Part shown: positions 10,138 to 19,632 of the stretch, in pieces | Layout: every line of letters begins with the position of its first letter | How positions within the stretch are numbered: position 1 is the stretch's first letter | DNA from: Mediterraneibacter faecis JCM 15917 | GTDB taxonomy: Bacteria; Bacillota; Clostridia; Lachnospirales; Lachnospiraceae | Length of the DNA stretch: 64,000 bases | Reading direction: 5' to 3' | NCBI GenBank assembly: GCA_001312505.1 | Contig: BBDW01000009.1 | Coordinates: 62,001 to 126,000, forward strand | Program-made: the position numbers and the translations under genes | The notes under the pieces: generated by a model | What the model was told of the DNA's origin: nothing | Seen by the model: only the letters and a program-made list of their open reading frames with translations | Database searches by the model: none

Positions 10138-11640
10138 TCAATATTGGATTATGCCTGATAGAAGGTCAAATACAAAAATTGCTGTCAAAAGAATACAAAT
10201 TGAAATTCTCATCCATTTCTTTAATTTCATGAAGAGACTGTTCCAGCGCGGAGCAAAGTAATAGAAAAATGCACAGCCAAGAAGTGCAAATACTGCCCCA
10301 TCACCAAGATACGCTTCTCCATTCATGAAAGCAAGATAAGAATGATATTTCGGAAGCTCAATTCCAAAGCCAAAATCAAGAAACAGCTGGATGAGATAAT
10401 CAAGAACTGTATACACAATAAAGTTGATAATAAACATAGTAGCCGGCTTTTTGATATATTTCTTTAACAGCAACAGTATAAGCAGACCACAGATTCCGTA
10501 CAACGGGAGCCATGGAAGCGTACGAAGGGTTACATTTTCCAGTATGCCGCAACTGAGCAGTTCGGAAATGATTTCCAAAAGCCATCCGAAAATAGAAAAG
10601 GCATGGAATAGAAATACACAGGACAGAAAGTCATAATTCTGCGCCGGATTGACCGGTGATTTTACTGCGGCAATAGGTGGTTGCACAGAAAAAAGAAATA
10701 CTGGATACTGATGCGGTGCAAAATAAGAGATCTTTGTGTAAGGACCTTCAGAATCGTCATAAAGTGCTTTACTAATCAGAAGTTCATCTTCAGAAGGAAC
10801 ATGCTCAAGATAAGAATCATTGAGCTGCTCATATTTAGGAGCTCTTGAAAGCACATAGTTTCTTCGTAAAAACAAATATAAGGATGCTTTACAGTTCATT
10901 TTGTACGGGCGGACATAAATAATGTCCAAAATTCCAAGGGTAAAGAGAGAGAAAAGCTCCCAGCCGAGGAAAGAAAGATCTAACAAAAAGAGCTTCCATT
11001 TATTTCCCTTTGTAAGCTGTTTAGAGAGAAAGAATGCATTCTTCTGACTGATCTTCGGATTCTCTGCGAGGATATATGGAATCATGCTATATTCATAATG
11101 CTTAATAATTCCACCGATTATTGTTAAATCCCAAAGTTTCTGAAAAAGCGTGTAGCAGAACATCACCCAGGAAGGATTTGCCAGGTAACGTAACTTATAT
11201 AAAAAGAATATTTTAGAAATATTCGTATCTTCATAGTTATAAGATTCAACAAAAAAACGTTTCTCACCGACAATTAAAAGATTGCTGATAAAAAACTTAT
11301 ATAAAAGTGAAAAAATGACTCCAAGTGTGAGAAACGAAGTGACAATTAAGTCAGGACGTTTCAGGGAATTCTGAATCGTATGTAAGAAGGATGCAACTAC
11401 GAAATTATCAGGAATAATATCCAAAAATGCACTGCTGAGGCTTTCAGCAGAAATAAAAGCAGGTAAAATAAGCGCTGCGTTCGTCTGAATCTTATCAGGA
11501 AAATAGTTCAAAAATAAAGAGCGGGAAATCGGATACGAAGCCGTGAGCATTGCAATCAGAAAGCAGACAGATACACTTCGCCAATAGTTTGATTTTATTA
11601 AAATACGCGCCTTTTTCTTGAGCTCTTTTCTTGACCACAT
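10138..11640 (-). CDS. Multi-pass membrane protein: DUF975-like N half, CmpB-like C half
   Basis: 500 aa. The N-terminal ~300 residues start MWSRKELKKKARILIKSNYW, which resembles the DUF975 family of integral membrane proteins. The C-terminal ~160 residues (FSIFGWLLEIISELL, then LPLYGICGLLILLLL) resemble the putative ABC transporter type IV (CmpB-like) family, which is membrane-only. Between them is a hydrophilic link (residues ~285-325). About ten hydrophobic segments are visible. No nucleotide-binding domain or partner is adjacent. A C8 run immediately upstream of the ATG sits where the RBS should be and is probably an inflated G-run on the coding strand. Function unknown. Confidence 0.75.
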   Translation of the reverse strand: MWSRKELKKKARILIKSNYWRSVSVCFLIAMLTASYPISRSLFLNYFPDKIQTNAALILPAFISAESLSSAFLDIIPDNFVVASFLHTIQNSLKRPDLIVTSFLTLGVIFSLLYKFFISNLLIVGEKRFFVESYNYEDTNISKIFFLYKLRYLANPSWVMFCYTLFQKLWDLTIIGGIIKHYEYSMIPYILAENPKISQKNAFFLSKQLTKGNKWKLFLLDLSFLGWELFSLFTLGILDIIYVRPYKMNCKASLYLFLRRNYVLSRAPKYEQLNDSYLEHVPSEDELLISKALYDDSEGPYTKISYFAPHQYPVFLFSVQPPIAAVKSPVNPAQNYDFLSCVFLFHAFSIFGWLLEIISELLSCGILENVTLRTLPWLPLYGICGLLILLLLKKYIKKPATMFIINFIVYTVLDYLIQLFLDFGFGIELPKYHSYLAFMNGEAYLGDGAVFALLGCAFFYYFAPRWNSLFMKLKKWMRISICILLTAIFVFDLLSGIIQY

Positions 11641-12009
11641 AAATAGTATCCCCCCCCATTGAATTGTTGCTGCAGTTCACATGCGTGAATCAGCAATGCA
11701 TCGTTTCCATAGATAACATCATTATAATTTAGTTGCGTACAGTTTACAAGTTAAGGTTCAGCTCATAAAGAAATATGTTATACTGTAGTTACTGGTCGCA
11801 CACCGTGTGAACAGTAACATACTATAATTTACGCGAGCAACGAGCCAAAGTCCGTGCTTGCACGAGACCTTGGCGACTGCCGCGATAACTTGAGAAACTC
11901 GCAGAGCGTGTTTCTCATAGTTGTTGGGTTCAAGCGGATAAAATCTGCAGGTGAAGCAATTGTGTACCTGCATCAGACATAAAGAAAGTGGAAAGAAAAG
12001 AGAAGTACG
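11641..12009. other. 369-nt spacer with several hairpins, no gene
   Basis: No coding frame supported. Three dyads are visible: GTTACTG/CAGTAAC at 11788-11818 with a nested CACACCGTGTG, a looser CCAAAGTC/GACCTTGG pair at about 11834-11875, and GAGAAAC/GTTTCTC at 11892-11916. The stretch is GC-richer than nearby spacers. It may be a structured RNA or a dispersed intergenic repeat. Confidence 0.4.
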
Positions 12010-13029
12010 ATGAACAGACAAAGCACATTATGTTATATTGAAAAAGACGGAAAATATCTGATGCTTCACAGAGTAGTGAAGAAAAATGATGTGAATAAAG
12101 ATAAATGGATCGGCGTCGGCGGACATTTTGAATATGCAGAGAGTCCGGAGGAATGCCTTTTGCGTGAAGTGAAAGAGGAGACTGGTTATACGTTGACTTC
12201 CTGGAAATACAGAGGAATCGTGACGTTTGTATACGGTGAAGATGTGGTGGAGTATATGTCACTGTATACGGCAGATGGATTTACCGGTGATCCAATCGAA
12301 TGCGATGAGGGCGTTCTTGAATGGGTGGAGAAAGAAAAGATAAAGGATCTGAATTTATGGGAAGGGGACAAGATTTTCTTCCGTCTGATGGACGAAGAAG
12401 AGGAATTTTTCTCTTTAAAACTTGTGTACAATAAGTCAGATGTGTTAGAGTATGTGGCACTCAACGGAAAGCCGATGGAACTTTTTGATGTGATTGATGA
12501 AGATGGAAATAAAACAGGTCAGGTGAAAGAACGCGGTGTTGCACATAGAGATGGCACATTGCATGCAACGGTACACATCTGGATTGTACGTCCGAATCAG
12601 GAGAGTGGTTATGATGTACTCCTTCAGAAACGAAGTGAATGTAAAGATTCGAACCCGGGAGCGTATGATATTTCTTCTGCAGGGCATGTCAGTGCCGGGG
12701 ATGAACTGATGGAAAGTGCATTGCGTGAGATGGAAGAGGAACTTGGAATTCATGCGAGAGAAGATCAGCTTCAGTTTATCGGAACACACAGAGGTCAGTT
12801 TGAAGCAGAATTTCATGGAAAACCATTTCGTGACAATGAGCGCAGTACCGTATATCTTTATAGAGAACCGGTGGACATTAAAAATTTGAAATTACAGGAA
12901 TCTGAAGTGGAAGAAGTAATCTGGATGGATTTCGAAGAATGCAGGAAGGGTATTGTGGATGGTACCCTGCCGAACTGCATTTATGAAGGAGAATTCCAGA
13001 TGGTAGGAAAAGCACTCGGGATAGAGTAA
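12010..13029 (+). CDS. Tandem Nudix hydrolase (MutT-like + isopentenyl-diphosphate isomerase-like)
   Basis: 339-aa protein with two Nudix domains. Domain 1 (residues ~5-135) has the box GGHFEYAESPEECLLREV followed by KEETGY, close to 8-oxo-dGTP diphosphatases. Domain 2 (residues ~160-335) has GHVSAGDELMESALREMEEE followed by LGI and the upstream MELFDVIDEDGN, close to the YfcD/IDI-like Nudix group. Both boxes keep the GX5EX7REUXEEXGU residues. It probably hydrolyses nucleoside-diphosphate-linked substrates; the two domains may clean different damaged nucleotides. RBS GAAAAGAGAAG. Substrates cannot be read from sequence. Confidence 0.88.
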   Translation: MNRQSTLCYIEKDGKYLMLHRVVKKNDVNKDKWIGVGGHFEYAESPEECLLREVKEETGYTLTSWKYRGIVTFVYGEDVVEYMSLYTADGFTGDPIECDEGVLEWVEKEKIKDLNLWEGDKIFFRLMDEEEEFFSLKLVYNKSDVLEYVALNGKPMELFDVIDEDGNKTGQVKERGVAHRDGTLHATVHIWIVRPNQESGYDVLLQKRSECKDSNPGAYDISSAGHVSAGDELMESALREMEEELGIHAREDQLQFIGTHRGQFEAEFHGKPFRDNERSTVYLYREPVDIKNLKLQESEVEEVIWMDFEECRKGIVDGTLPNCIYEGEFQMVGKALGIE

Positions 13030-13057
13030 GAAAACGGAATAGAAGATAGAACAAGCG

Positions 13058-13135
13058 TGAGAAAAAAGAGTTGAACCTTGCTTGTCCGGGGGGGCAGTAG
13101 AATGGTCCGGACAGAAGTTTCAACTCTTTTTTAAG
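13058..13135. terminator. Bidirectional terminator between Nudix gene and murF
   Basis: AAAAAGAGTTGAA pairs with TTCAACTCTTTTTT, with an inner TTGTCCGG/CCGGACAG stem. The loop contains a G7 run that is likely inflated. Confidence 0.75.
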
Positions 13136-13165
13136 ACTGACTTATATTTTCAGTGTGGTTTCAGC

Positions 13166-14549
13166 TTATGCTTCTTCTGACAGTTTCTTCACAATCTCAG
13201 GGAATTCCATAAAGTGGGAAGCTTTGACCAGAATCGTATCATTTTCATTGAGAATCTGTCCCATGTTCTGGTAAAAGTCTTCTTTTGTGTCAAAATGGAA
13301 AACTTTCATGTTCTTCTCTGTTGCAAGAACAGTTTCCTTTGCAGCTTCTGCCATATCTTTAGAAAGTGCTCCGATGCAGACCAAAACATCAGTGTTTTTA
13401 AATGCTGCATATGCTCCGACTTCGCGGTGCATCGCAAGCTCATCGGCACCAAGTTCGCCCATATCGCCAAGGATAGCGACCTTTCTTGTGTCTGCATATG
13501 CAAGTACGTCAAGAGAGGACTTCATAGATGCCGGATTGGCATTGTAGCAGTCATCAATGATCGTGTAATGCTTTGCTTCAATCAGGTTGTTACGTCCGGC
13601 AATCGGAATGAGCTTTTCAATTCCGCGTGCAATCTCATCATTATTCATGCCAAGCGCATATCCGACAGCAACTCCGGCTAAAGCGTTATAGATCATATGA
13701 TCTCCCGGGATTGAGATATGTGCATGGAAACGGGATGTTGGAGTAACAAACTCAGCGTATGTTCCTTTTAATCCTTTACGTTCAATATTTTCTACATGGA
13801 ACGGGCAGGAAGAGGTAAGACCGAAGTAAACAGGAGTTCTTCCATCACGGGAAGTGTAGCTTTTCAGCTTATCATCATCCCGTTGAAGATAACAGAACCT
13901 TTCGGATTCATGTAGTCTGTCATGGAACTCTTTTCCTTTAGGATTCCGTCTCTTGTTCCAAGATTCTCAAGATGTGCATATCCGATATTAGTGATCACGC
14001 ACACATCCGGCGGGCAATCTTAGCCAGTGGTTTCATATCTCCAAAATGGCTGATTCCCATCTCAAGAACTGCAACCTCATGTTCCTCACGGATATTGAAT
14101 ACGGTCAGAGGAAGTCCAATCTCATTGTTGAAGTTTCCTTCTGTTTTCAGTACATTATATTTCTCGGAAAGTACAGATGCAATCATTTCTTTTGTGCTTG
14201 TTTTTCCAACACTTCCGGTGATACCTACAACTTTGATATCGAGGGAACGGCGATAGTGTTCAGCTAAGTCTTTCAATGCTTCTGTGCAGGATGAAACGCG
14301 GATATAAGGATAATCAACGTCACCAAGATCCTGCTCAGAGAGGGAACAGAGTGCACCTGCTTCCATGACCTGCGGGATAAAACTGTGTCCGTCAACACGG
14401 GCACCTTTGATCGCAACGAAAAGAGTATCTTTTACTACTTTACGGCTGTCGATCGCAACACTTGAGACCTCACAGTCTAAGAATGCAGGATCACCGCAAT
14501 AAATTCCGCAGCAGGCATCTGCGATTTCAGATAATGTCATATGTTTCAT
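13166..14549 (-). CDS. murF: UDP-N-acetylmuramoyl-tripeptide--D-alanyl-D-alanine ligase (two frameshifts)
   Basis: Adds D-Ala-D-Ala to the peptidoglycan precursor in the cytosol. About 460 aa after repair, normal for MurF. The N-terminal domain reads AIDSRKVVKDTLFVAIKG; the ATP site is GITGSVGKTSTKEM; the C-terminal domain has DDCYNANPASMKSSLD and AILGDMGELG. Two frame breaks are needed: near 14011, where CCCGCCCGG is read as CCCGCCGG, and near 13885, where a G4 (C4 on the + strand) is read as G3, after which NGDDDKLKSYTSRDG reads correctly. It overlaps the ddl stop by 1 nt, so the pair is coupled. Essential gene, so the breaks are almost certainly sequence errors. Confidence 0.92.
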
Positions 14550-15603
14550 TAATATCTTGCCTCCATGGACTTCTTAATGATCAGTTCGCAAAGATCGCCG
14601 TATTCGATTCCATAAACCTTAGCTTCCTTCGGGAGAAGACTTGCGGAAGTCATTCCAGGAAGGGTATTCATCTCCAGGCAGAACAGATTACCATCTGCAT
14701 CAAGCAGGAAGTCTGCACGGCTGTAAACATTAAGTTTCAGTGCATTGAACGCTTTTACAGTGAGTTCCTTCATGCGTTCTGCAACTTCTTCCGGAATATC
14801 AGCCGGGCATACTTCAGAAGTAGCTCCGTCCTGATATTTATTCGCATAATCAAAGAATCCTGTCTTCGGGATGATCTCGATCGGAGGAAGTGCTGTTCCG
14901 TCAATGATACCGCATGCAAACTCACGCCCCCCCTTAATGTATGGCTCAACAACAAGTTCATCTTCGTAGCGGAAGGACTTCTTCAGAGCCTCTGCATATT
15001 CTTCATCTGTATTTACAATATAAACTCCGATACTGGAACCACCTGAGCAAGGTTTAACAACAACAGGAAGTGTCAGACCAAGTGACTGGTAAGACTGATC
15101 TTCAGAGTTCTTATAAATCGTTCCACCTCCCGGAGTGTCTACGCCAGACTCAAGGAAGATCTGCTTTGCAACACCTTTGTGCATTGCAACCGCACATCCA
15201 AGAGAGTCAGGTCCTGTATATTTAATACCAAGCAGATCGAAAGATGCCTGCAGCTTTCCATTCTCACCTTCACCACCGTGAAGACCGAGGAAAGTAATGT
15301 CAGCCAGACGGCAAAGTTCGATTACATTCGGGCCGAAGAAGCAATCTGACTGATCCGGACGGGAAGCCTTAACAGCTTCAAGATCCGGTTCCTCCGTGCT
15401 GATATTCTTCACAATCTCAAGTCCGTGATCCGGAAGAGTAAAGACATCCTCCAGATTCTCCGGCGCATTCTCTAATCCCATGAATACATCCAGAAGAAAT
15501 GCATCATGTCCTTTTTCAACTAATGTACGACAGATTCCGGCAGCAGAAGAAAGTGATACGTCGCGTTCTGTGCTTAAGCTCCTGCTAATACAATGATTTT
15601 CAT
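14549..15603 (-). CDS. ddl: D-alanine--D-alanine ligase (one frameshift)
   Basis: Joins two D-Ala for peptidoglycan; ATP-grasp enzyme, about 351 aa after repair. Motifs: LGLHGGEGENG near residue 95, KPCSGGSSIGVY, and EMNTLPGMTSASLLP near the C terminus. The start is at 15603 (MKIIVLAGG); a frame break near 15589 (GGAGGC read as GGAGC) otherwise leaves the open frame beginning only at 15481. At 14931 a C7 run adds a Gly (IKGGREF instead of the expected IKGREF). It is the first gene of a ddl-murF pair behind the promoter at 15700-15727. Confidence 0.93.
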
Positions 15604-15699
15604 AATTTTATACTCCTTAAATGATTTATTCTGTTCTAGTTCTTTTTCTTATTTGCCTGCTGCTTATAGATAATGATAAGCAATATTCATGCTTTTACG

Positions 15700-15727
15700 A
15701 TTATAGCACATGTTGGCAGAAAGTAAA
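15700..15727 (-). promoter_or_regulatory. Sigma-A promoter for ddl-murF
   Basis: On the - strand TTTACT, 16 nt spacer, perfect TATAAT, about 100 nt before the ddl start. The neighbouring spacer 15728-15812 contains a C7 run at about 15765-15772 and nothing else recognised. Confidence 0.65.
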
Positions 15728-15812
15728 ACAGGGGGAATAAAGATTTAGCGGAGGGATTCTTTCTCCCCCCCTTGCTACATTATTTTTGCTATATTCAATG
15801 TATTAAATCCCA

Positions 15813-15842
15813 TTGACAATTCACAGAAAATACTATTATTAT
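15813..15842 (+). promoter_or_regulatory. Sigma-A promoter for the small secreted protein gene
   Basis: Perfect TTGACA followed at 17-18 nt by TTATTA/TATTAT. The leader to the ATG at 15959 is about 110 nt and very AT-rich. Confidence 0.6.
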
Positions 15843-15958
15843 TATATATATAAACAGTTTTTAATTGTGCAAATCAACATTTTATTGTTAAAAAAGAGGT
15901 AATTCCACTGGGAGTCATAAAAAATCAAATCAAATTTTTTATTGAAAGGGGAAATTAT

Positions 15959-16297
15959 ATGAAAAAGGTTATATGTTTATTTTCCGCATTTTTATTACTT
16001 TTATCATCTGCCATGACAACATATGTACACGAAACAGACTCTCAAGATTACCTATCAATTCCAAGTTATAACGAAACATACTCTGCACACCCAACGGATA
16101 ATAATTTTTTGTCACTAAAAGAATATAATACAGAGTACTCCGATGGAGAAAATCCTTTAAAAACAAACTCTCAAGATTACCTATCAATTCCAAATTATAA
16201 CAAAACATACTCTGCACAACCAACAGATAATAATTTTTTGTCACTAAAGGAATATAATACAGAATACTCCAAAGGAGAAAATCCTCTAAATAAATAG
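15959..16297 (+). CDS. Small secreted protein with a tandem 43-residue duplication
   Basis: 112 aa, not recognised. A signal peptide is clear: MKKVICLFSAFLLLLSSAM, positively charged start plus a hydrophobic core. The mature part is two near-identical units of 43 and 42 residues beginning SQDYLSIP and containing TDNNFLSLKEYNTEYS; the units differ at only a few positions (for example SYNET/NYNKT, AHP/AQP, SDGE/SKGE). The DNA repeat is about 129 bp per unit and also near-identical, so the duplication is recent. The protein is hydrophilic, rich in Asn, Tyr and Ser, without Cys. RBS GAAAGGGGA. It has its own promoter and lies alone between divergent genes. It could be a secreted peptide precursor or a surface/adhesive peptide; neither is shown. 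Confidence 0.75.
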   Translation: MKKVICLFSAFLLLLSSAMTTYVHETDSQDYLSIPSYNETYSAHPTDNNFLSLKEYNTEYSDGENPLKTNSQDYLSIPNYNKTYSAQPTDNNFLSLKEYNTEYSKGENPLNK

Positions 16298-16475
16298 ATT
16301 CTCCTTTACCCACTCAAAATGTCCTTGATATATATGCTATTTCCCATATCCGAAAACAAAAACCATTATTTTAGGACAATAAGCGGGAATCCTCGGCAAT
16401 TCAATTACCGAGATGAAAGCGCAAGATTGTGCATGGGTATATTTTTACCCCCCCAGCTAAAATCAAGTTGTACAG

Positions 16476-17561
16476 TTATTTAATCTTCCCAGCCAGATAA
16501 AGCAGCACCGCATCCTGAAATTTTCTCGGATTCAGTGAACATTTCTTCTGAATCGCATTCAACTTATATTGTAATGTATTTTTATGGAGAAAGAGTCGTT
16601 CGCTTGTGGCGGCGAGAGACATTTCTTCGGAAAAATAAACTTCCAGCAAGTGCAGTTCTTGTTCATTGAGCGAGGCGATTGTCTTGGTTAAATATTCTTT
16701 CTGATTTTCCGGTGTGATCGTAGAAAGAATCAGTTCAAGTGTCAAACCATCAAAAATAACATAGTGTTCAGATGAAATTATAAGGCTGCGCAAAGCAGTT
16801 TCAGCAGATTGATAGGAGGTATGGAGCTGGAAGAGTGATGTCGGTTTTCCAACTGCAATATCTAAAATATCGAAATGTTCTTTTGCAAAGAGTTTAAAAA
16901 TATAATTCTGTTTTTCAAAATCAGTTTCTTCGATCAAAGCAATAAAATCCCCCCCCGGATAATTAAATGTGTGAAGACAGACATGTGCCTGTGCAAACAT
17001 TTGTTGAATTTTCTGTTCTAAAATAGAGCGGTTTGTAATTGGATTAGGTTTATTTGTGCGAATAAGAACAATTCTTTTCTTTGTGTTGAGATCAATCTTA
17101 AATTCATGTAGACAGGAGGTGAGGTATTCCTGATTGTCGGTTTCATTTCTGATCAAAGACTGAATGACAAAATGTTTTTTATCGGCCTGTCTGCGGCTGT
17201 ACTGATTTAGTTCCTGCTCCCGGATCAGAAGATTGGTGATGCGTTCTGCGAGATAAGCATAACTGCGGACTTTATCAGGTATACCGGTGATTCCGATGAC
17301 GGCCAGCAGATGTTCATTATGATAAAGTGGAAGATTGATTCCCTGTTTTGTGCCGGAAAAATTGTTGTCTTCTGTTACTTCCAGTACAGAACCGGAAGCA
17401 GCGACCTGTTGTCCAATCTCGTGAAAGGTTCCGACACGGGATGAGTCTGTGCTGGCGAGAATGATACCAGATGGAGCAATAAAGTTGATGTCATGATCAC
17501 AGACATCTTTGATTGTATTTACGATTTGTTCTGCGAGTTCGCGGTCAATTTTAGTTATCAT
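16476..17561 (-). CDS. CdaR-type sugar diacid regulator
   Basis: Transcription factor of the CdaR/PucR group, about 361 aa. The N-terminal ~135 residues (MITKIDRELAEQIVNTIKD, then GTKQGINLPLYHNEHLLAVI) form the putative sugar-diacid recognition domain. The C terminus carries a PucR-type helix-turn-helix (SLAATSERLFLHKNTLQYKL). In Escherichia coli, CdaR activates genes for glucarate, galactarate and glycerate use. Here it is divergent from garK, which fits that role. An open frame extends 22 codons further upstream but into the repeat at 17593, so the start at 17561 is preferred. A C8 run at 16949 gives YPGGDF where YPGDF is likely. Confidence 0.87.
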   Translation of the reverse strand: MITKIDRELAEQIVNTIKDVCDHDINFIAPSGIILASTDSSRVGTFHEIGQQVAASGSVLEVTEDNNFSGTKQGINLPLYHNEHLLAVIGITGIPDKVRSYAYLAERITNLLIREQELNQYSRRQADKKHFVIQSLIRNETDNQEYLTSCLHEFKIDLNTKKRIVLIRTNKPNPITNRSILEQKIQQMFAQAHVCLHTFNYPGGDFIALIEETDFEKQNYIFKLFAKEHFDILDIAVGKPTSLFQLHTSYQSAETALRSLIISSEHYVIFDGLTLELILSTITPENQKEYLTKTIASLNEQELHLLEVYFSEEMSLAATSERLFLHKNTLQYKLNAIQKKCSLNPRKFQDAVLLYLAGKIK

Positions 17562-17592
17562 AGAATTTTTATTATATCCTTTCTTTTGACAT

Positions 17593-17731
17593 AACTGTTC
17601 AGAGCCAACCTCCAAAATGCTACGCATTTCGTCGGTGTGGCGTATCCGCCAAATAAAATTTCAAAAACAGTCTTAAAAATGCAAGCATTTTACATCTGTT
17701 TTATGAAATTTTGCTTGGCTCTGAACAGTTA
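17593..17731 (-). repeat. 139-bp palindromic-ended repeat, copy A
   Basis: Ends are 17-bp inverted repeats: TAACTGTTCAGAGCCAA and its complement TTGGCTCTGAACAGTTA. The reverse complement of this copy matches copy B at 37720-37857 almost throughout, including internal blocks TTTGGCGGATACG and AATGCGTAGCATTTTGGAGG. No coding frame. It looks like a miniature inverted-repeat element (MITE) or a dispersed structured repeat. It lies in the cdaR leader, between cdaR and garK. Confidence 0.8.
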
Positions 17732-17747
17732 CCATTTTACTATAAAA

Positions 17748-17761
17748 TGTTATATATAACA
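17748..17761. promoter_or_regulatory. Operator-like dyad 1 upstream of garK
   Basis: Perfect 14-bp palindrome TGTTATATATAACA in the cdaR-garK spacer. Candidate regulator site (inference). Confidence 0.4.
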
Positions 17762-17788
17762 AATAATAATAGAATAAATTTAAAATAA

Positions 17789-17802
17789 TGTCACATGTAA
17801 CA
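17789..17802. promoter_or_regulatory. Operator-like dyad 2 upstream of garK
   Basis: TGTCACATGTAACA, an imperfect palindrome resembling dyad 1 (TGTyAyATrTAACA). Start-to-start distance to dyad 1 is 41 nt, about four helical turns. Candidate second half of a CdaR-binding region (inference). Confidence 0.4.
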
Positions 17803-17873
17803 TATTTGAGAAACAAGAAATTTGGTATCCTAATATTAATAAAACACAGAACAGACATGGAAAGGAGTTTATT

Positions 17874-19011
17874 ATGAAAATAGTAACAGCAATTGATTCT
17901 TTTAAAGGAAGTATGACTTCTATGGAAGCAGGACAGGCAGCGGCAGAGGGAATCCAAAGAGTGGATGTGGATGCAGAAGTGATTGTAAGACCGTTAGCTG
18001 ACGGAGGGGAAGGTACAGTAGAGGCTCTTGTATCCGGAATGAACGGAACATTACAGAAAGTACAGGTGACAGGACCACTCGGCGAACCAGTGATCTGTGA
18101 GTATGGTATCATTGAAAGCACAAAAACAGCTGTGATCGAGATGGCGGGGGCAGCAGGAATTACATTGGTTTCTGATGAAGAGAGAAATCCGCTGAATACA
18201 ACAACATATGGCGTGGGAGAAGTAATTCGTGATGCGATTGACAAGGGATGCAGACGTTTTCTCGTCGGAATCGGCGGAAGTGCGACAAATGACGGGGGAG
18301 TCGGGATGCTTCAGGCATTAGGTTACGGTTTCCTTGACAAAGACGGAAATCAGGTTCCATTTGGTGCAAAGGGTTTGAAGGTTTTGGAGGAAATCACAGA
18401 TACTTATGTGCTTCCGGAATTAAAAGAGTGTAAGTTTAAGATTGCATGTGATGTAACAAATGCTCTTTGCGGAGGACAGGGATGCAGTGCAGTATTTGGT
18501 CCTCAGAAAGGAGCAACACCGGAGATGATCTGTCAGATGGATCAGTGGCTAGGATATTATGCAGCATTGGCGAAAGAAAAATTCCCAAAGGCAGATGCAA
18601 AGCAGGAAGGAACAGGAGCAGCAGGAGGCCTTGGATTCGCATTTCTTACATTTACAGATGCTGTGTTGGAATCAGGAATTAAAATCGTGCTGGAAGAGAC
18701 ACAGTTAGAAGAGTATGTAAAGGATGCAGACCTTGTCATCACGGGGGGAAGGCCGGATGGATGGTCAGACAGCGATGGGAAAAGCTCCGGTTGGAGTGGC
18801 TGCACTTGCAAAGAAATACGGCAAGCCGGTACTTGCATTTGCAGGCGCAGTCGAAAGAGATGCCAGAAAATGTAATGAACATGGTATCGATGCATTTTTC
18901 CCTATCCTGCGAGGTGTAGTTACGCTGGAAGAGGCAATGAAGAATGAAAATGCTAAGAGAAACCTGGCAGATACTGCGGAACAGGTGTACAGAACATTTA
19001 CAATTCTTTGA
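17874..19011 (+). CDS. garK: Glycerate 2-kinase (one frameshift)
   Basis: Phosphorylates D-glycerate, the last step of glucarate/galactarate breakdown, feeding 2-phosphoglycerate to glycolysis. About 378 aa after repair. GarK/GlxK family marks: MKIVTAIDSFKGS at the N terminus, PLADGGEGT near residue 42, IGGSATNDGGVGML near residue 135, and GTGAAGGLGFAF near residue 245. A frame break at ~18741 comes from G6 where the protein needs G4: ITGEGRMDGQTAMGK is restored by the fix. RBS AAAGGAG. Divergent from the CdaR-like regulator. The last 14 nt overlap the end of the convergent acetyltransferase gene. Confidence 0.93.
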
Positions 19012-19632
19012 TCATACAATATTGTTTTAACTGAAAATGAGGTTTCTCCACGATTCCGAATGTCTTGAATCCAAGATGCTCATAAAATGGCACATTTTTC
19101 GGATTATGTGTCTCAAGAGAAATCATCATATCATTGCGATCGGCGCAGGCAATGACTTCATTCATCATCATTTCTGCGAGACCGTGATGTTGAAATTTCG
19201 GATCAACGGCGAGTAGATGACATGAAGTCTTCGGGTTTCATGAAGCTGGGCGGTCCAAGCGGAGTTGAGGTAATCTTTTCCGAGGACAAAGTTGAAAAAT
19301 GTCTTCATAGTCGGATCCTCGTGGAGCAGCCAGCCGTCTGTGATGAGGCTTTCTTTCAGGCTGACAAAATAATTATAAAATGCATGACGGTGATCGGATT
19401 CGTCAGAAAGGATCAGGACTCCCTTCAACTCAGGGCTGTCAGCAAAGACTTCACAGGTTTCAAATAATTCAGTTACGTCGCACTCAAGAAGATGTGGCAG
19501 CAGACGTTCTTTTGTTGCTTCATCTTCGATCAGGGTGCTGTAGAGCGGGTCGTTCTGAAAGCAGACGGTCAGTATTTCTTTAAGGCGGTCAAGATCCTGT
19601 TCCTGTACTTTGTAGAGCTTATCGCTATTCAT
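18998..19632 (-). CDS. GNAT family N-acetyltransferase (one frameshift)
   Basis: About 211 aa after repair. The N-terminal half reads MNSDKLYKVQEQDLDRLKEI. The acetyl-CoA site is hidden by a frame break near 19222 (CGAAAG probably read as CGAAG). After the fix the protein continues CHLLAVDPKFQHHGLAEMMM, then FYEHLGFKTFG and a stop at 18998. This restores the GNAT core (LAVDPxxQxxG and YExxGF). Substrate unknown. The start overlaps the 3' end of the M28 peptidase by 4 nt, so both are in one - strand transcript. It runs into the garK 3' end convergently. Confidence 0.8.

Noticed and set aside
13214-13681. 155-codon open frame on the + strand
   Set aside because: Antisense to murF, which has strong motif support on the other strand.
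17562-17627. 22-codon N-terminal extension of the CdaR-like regulator
   Set aside because: The extension is encoded by the terminal part of the repeat element, so the frame there is accidental.
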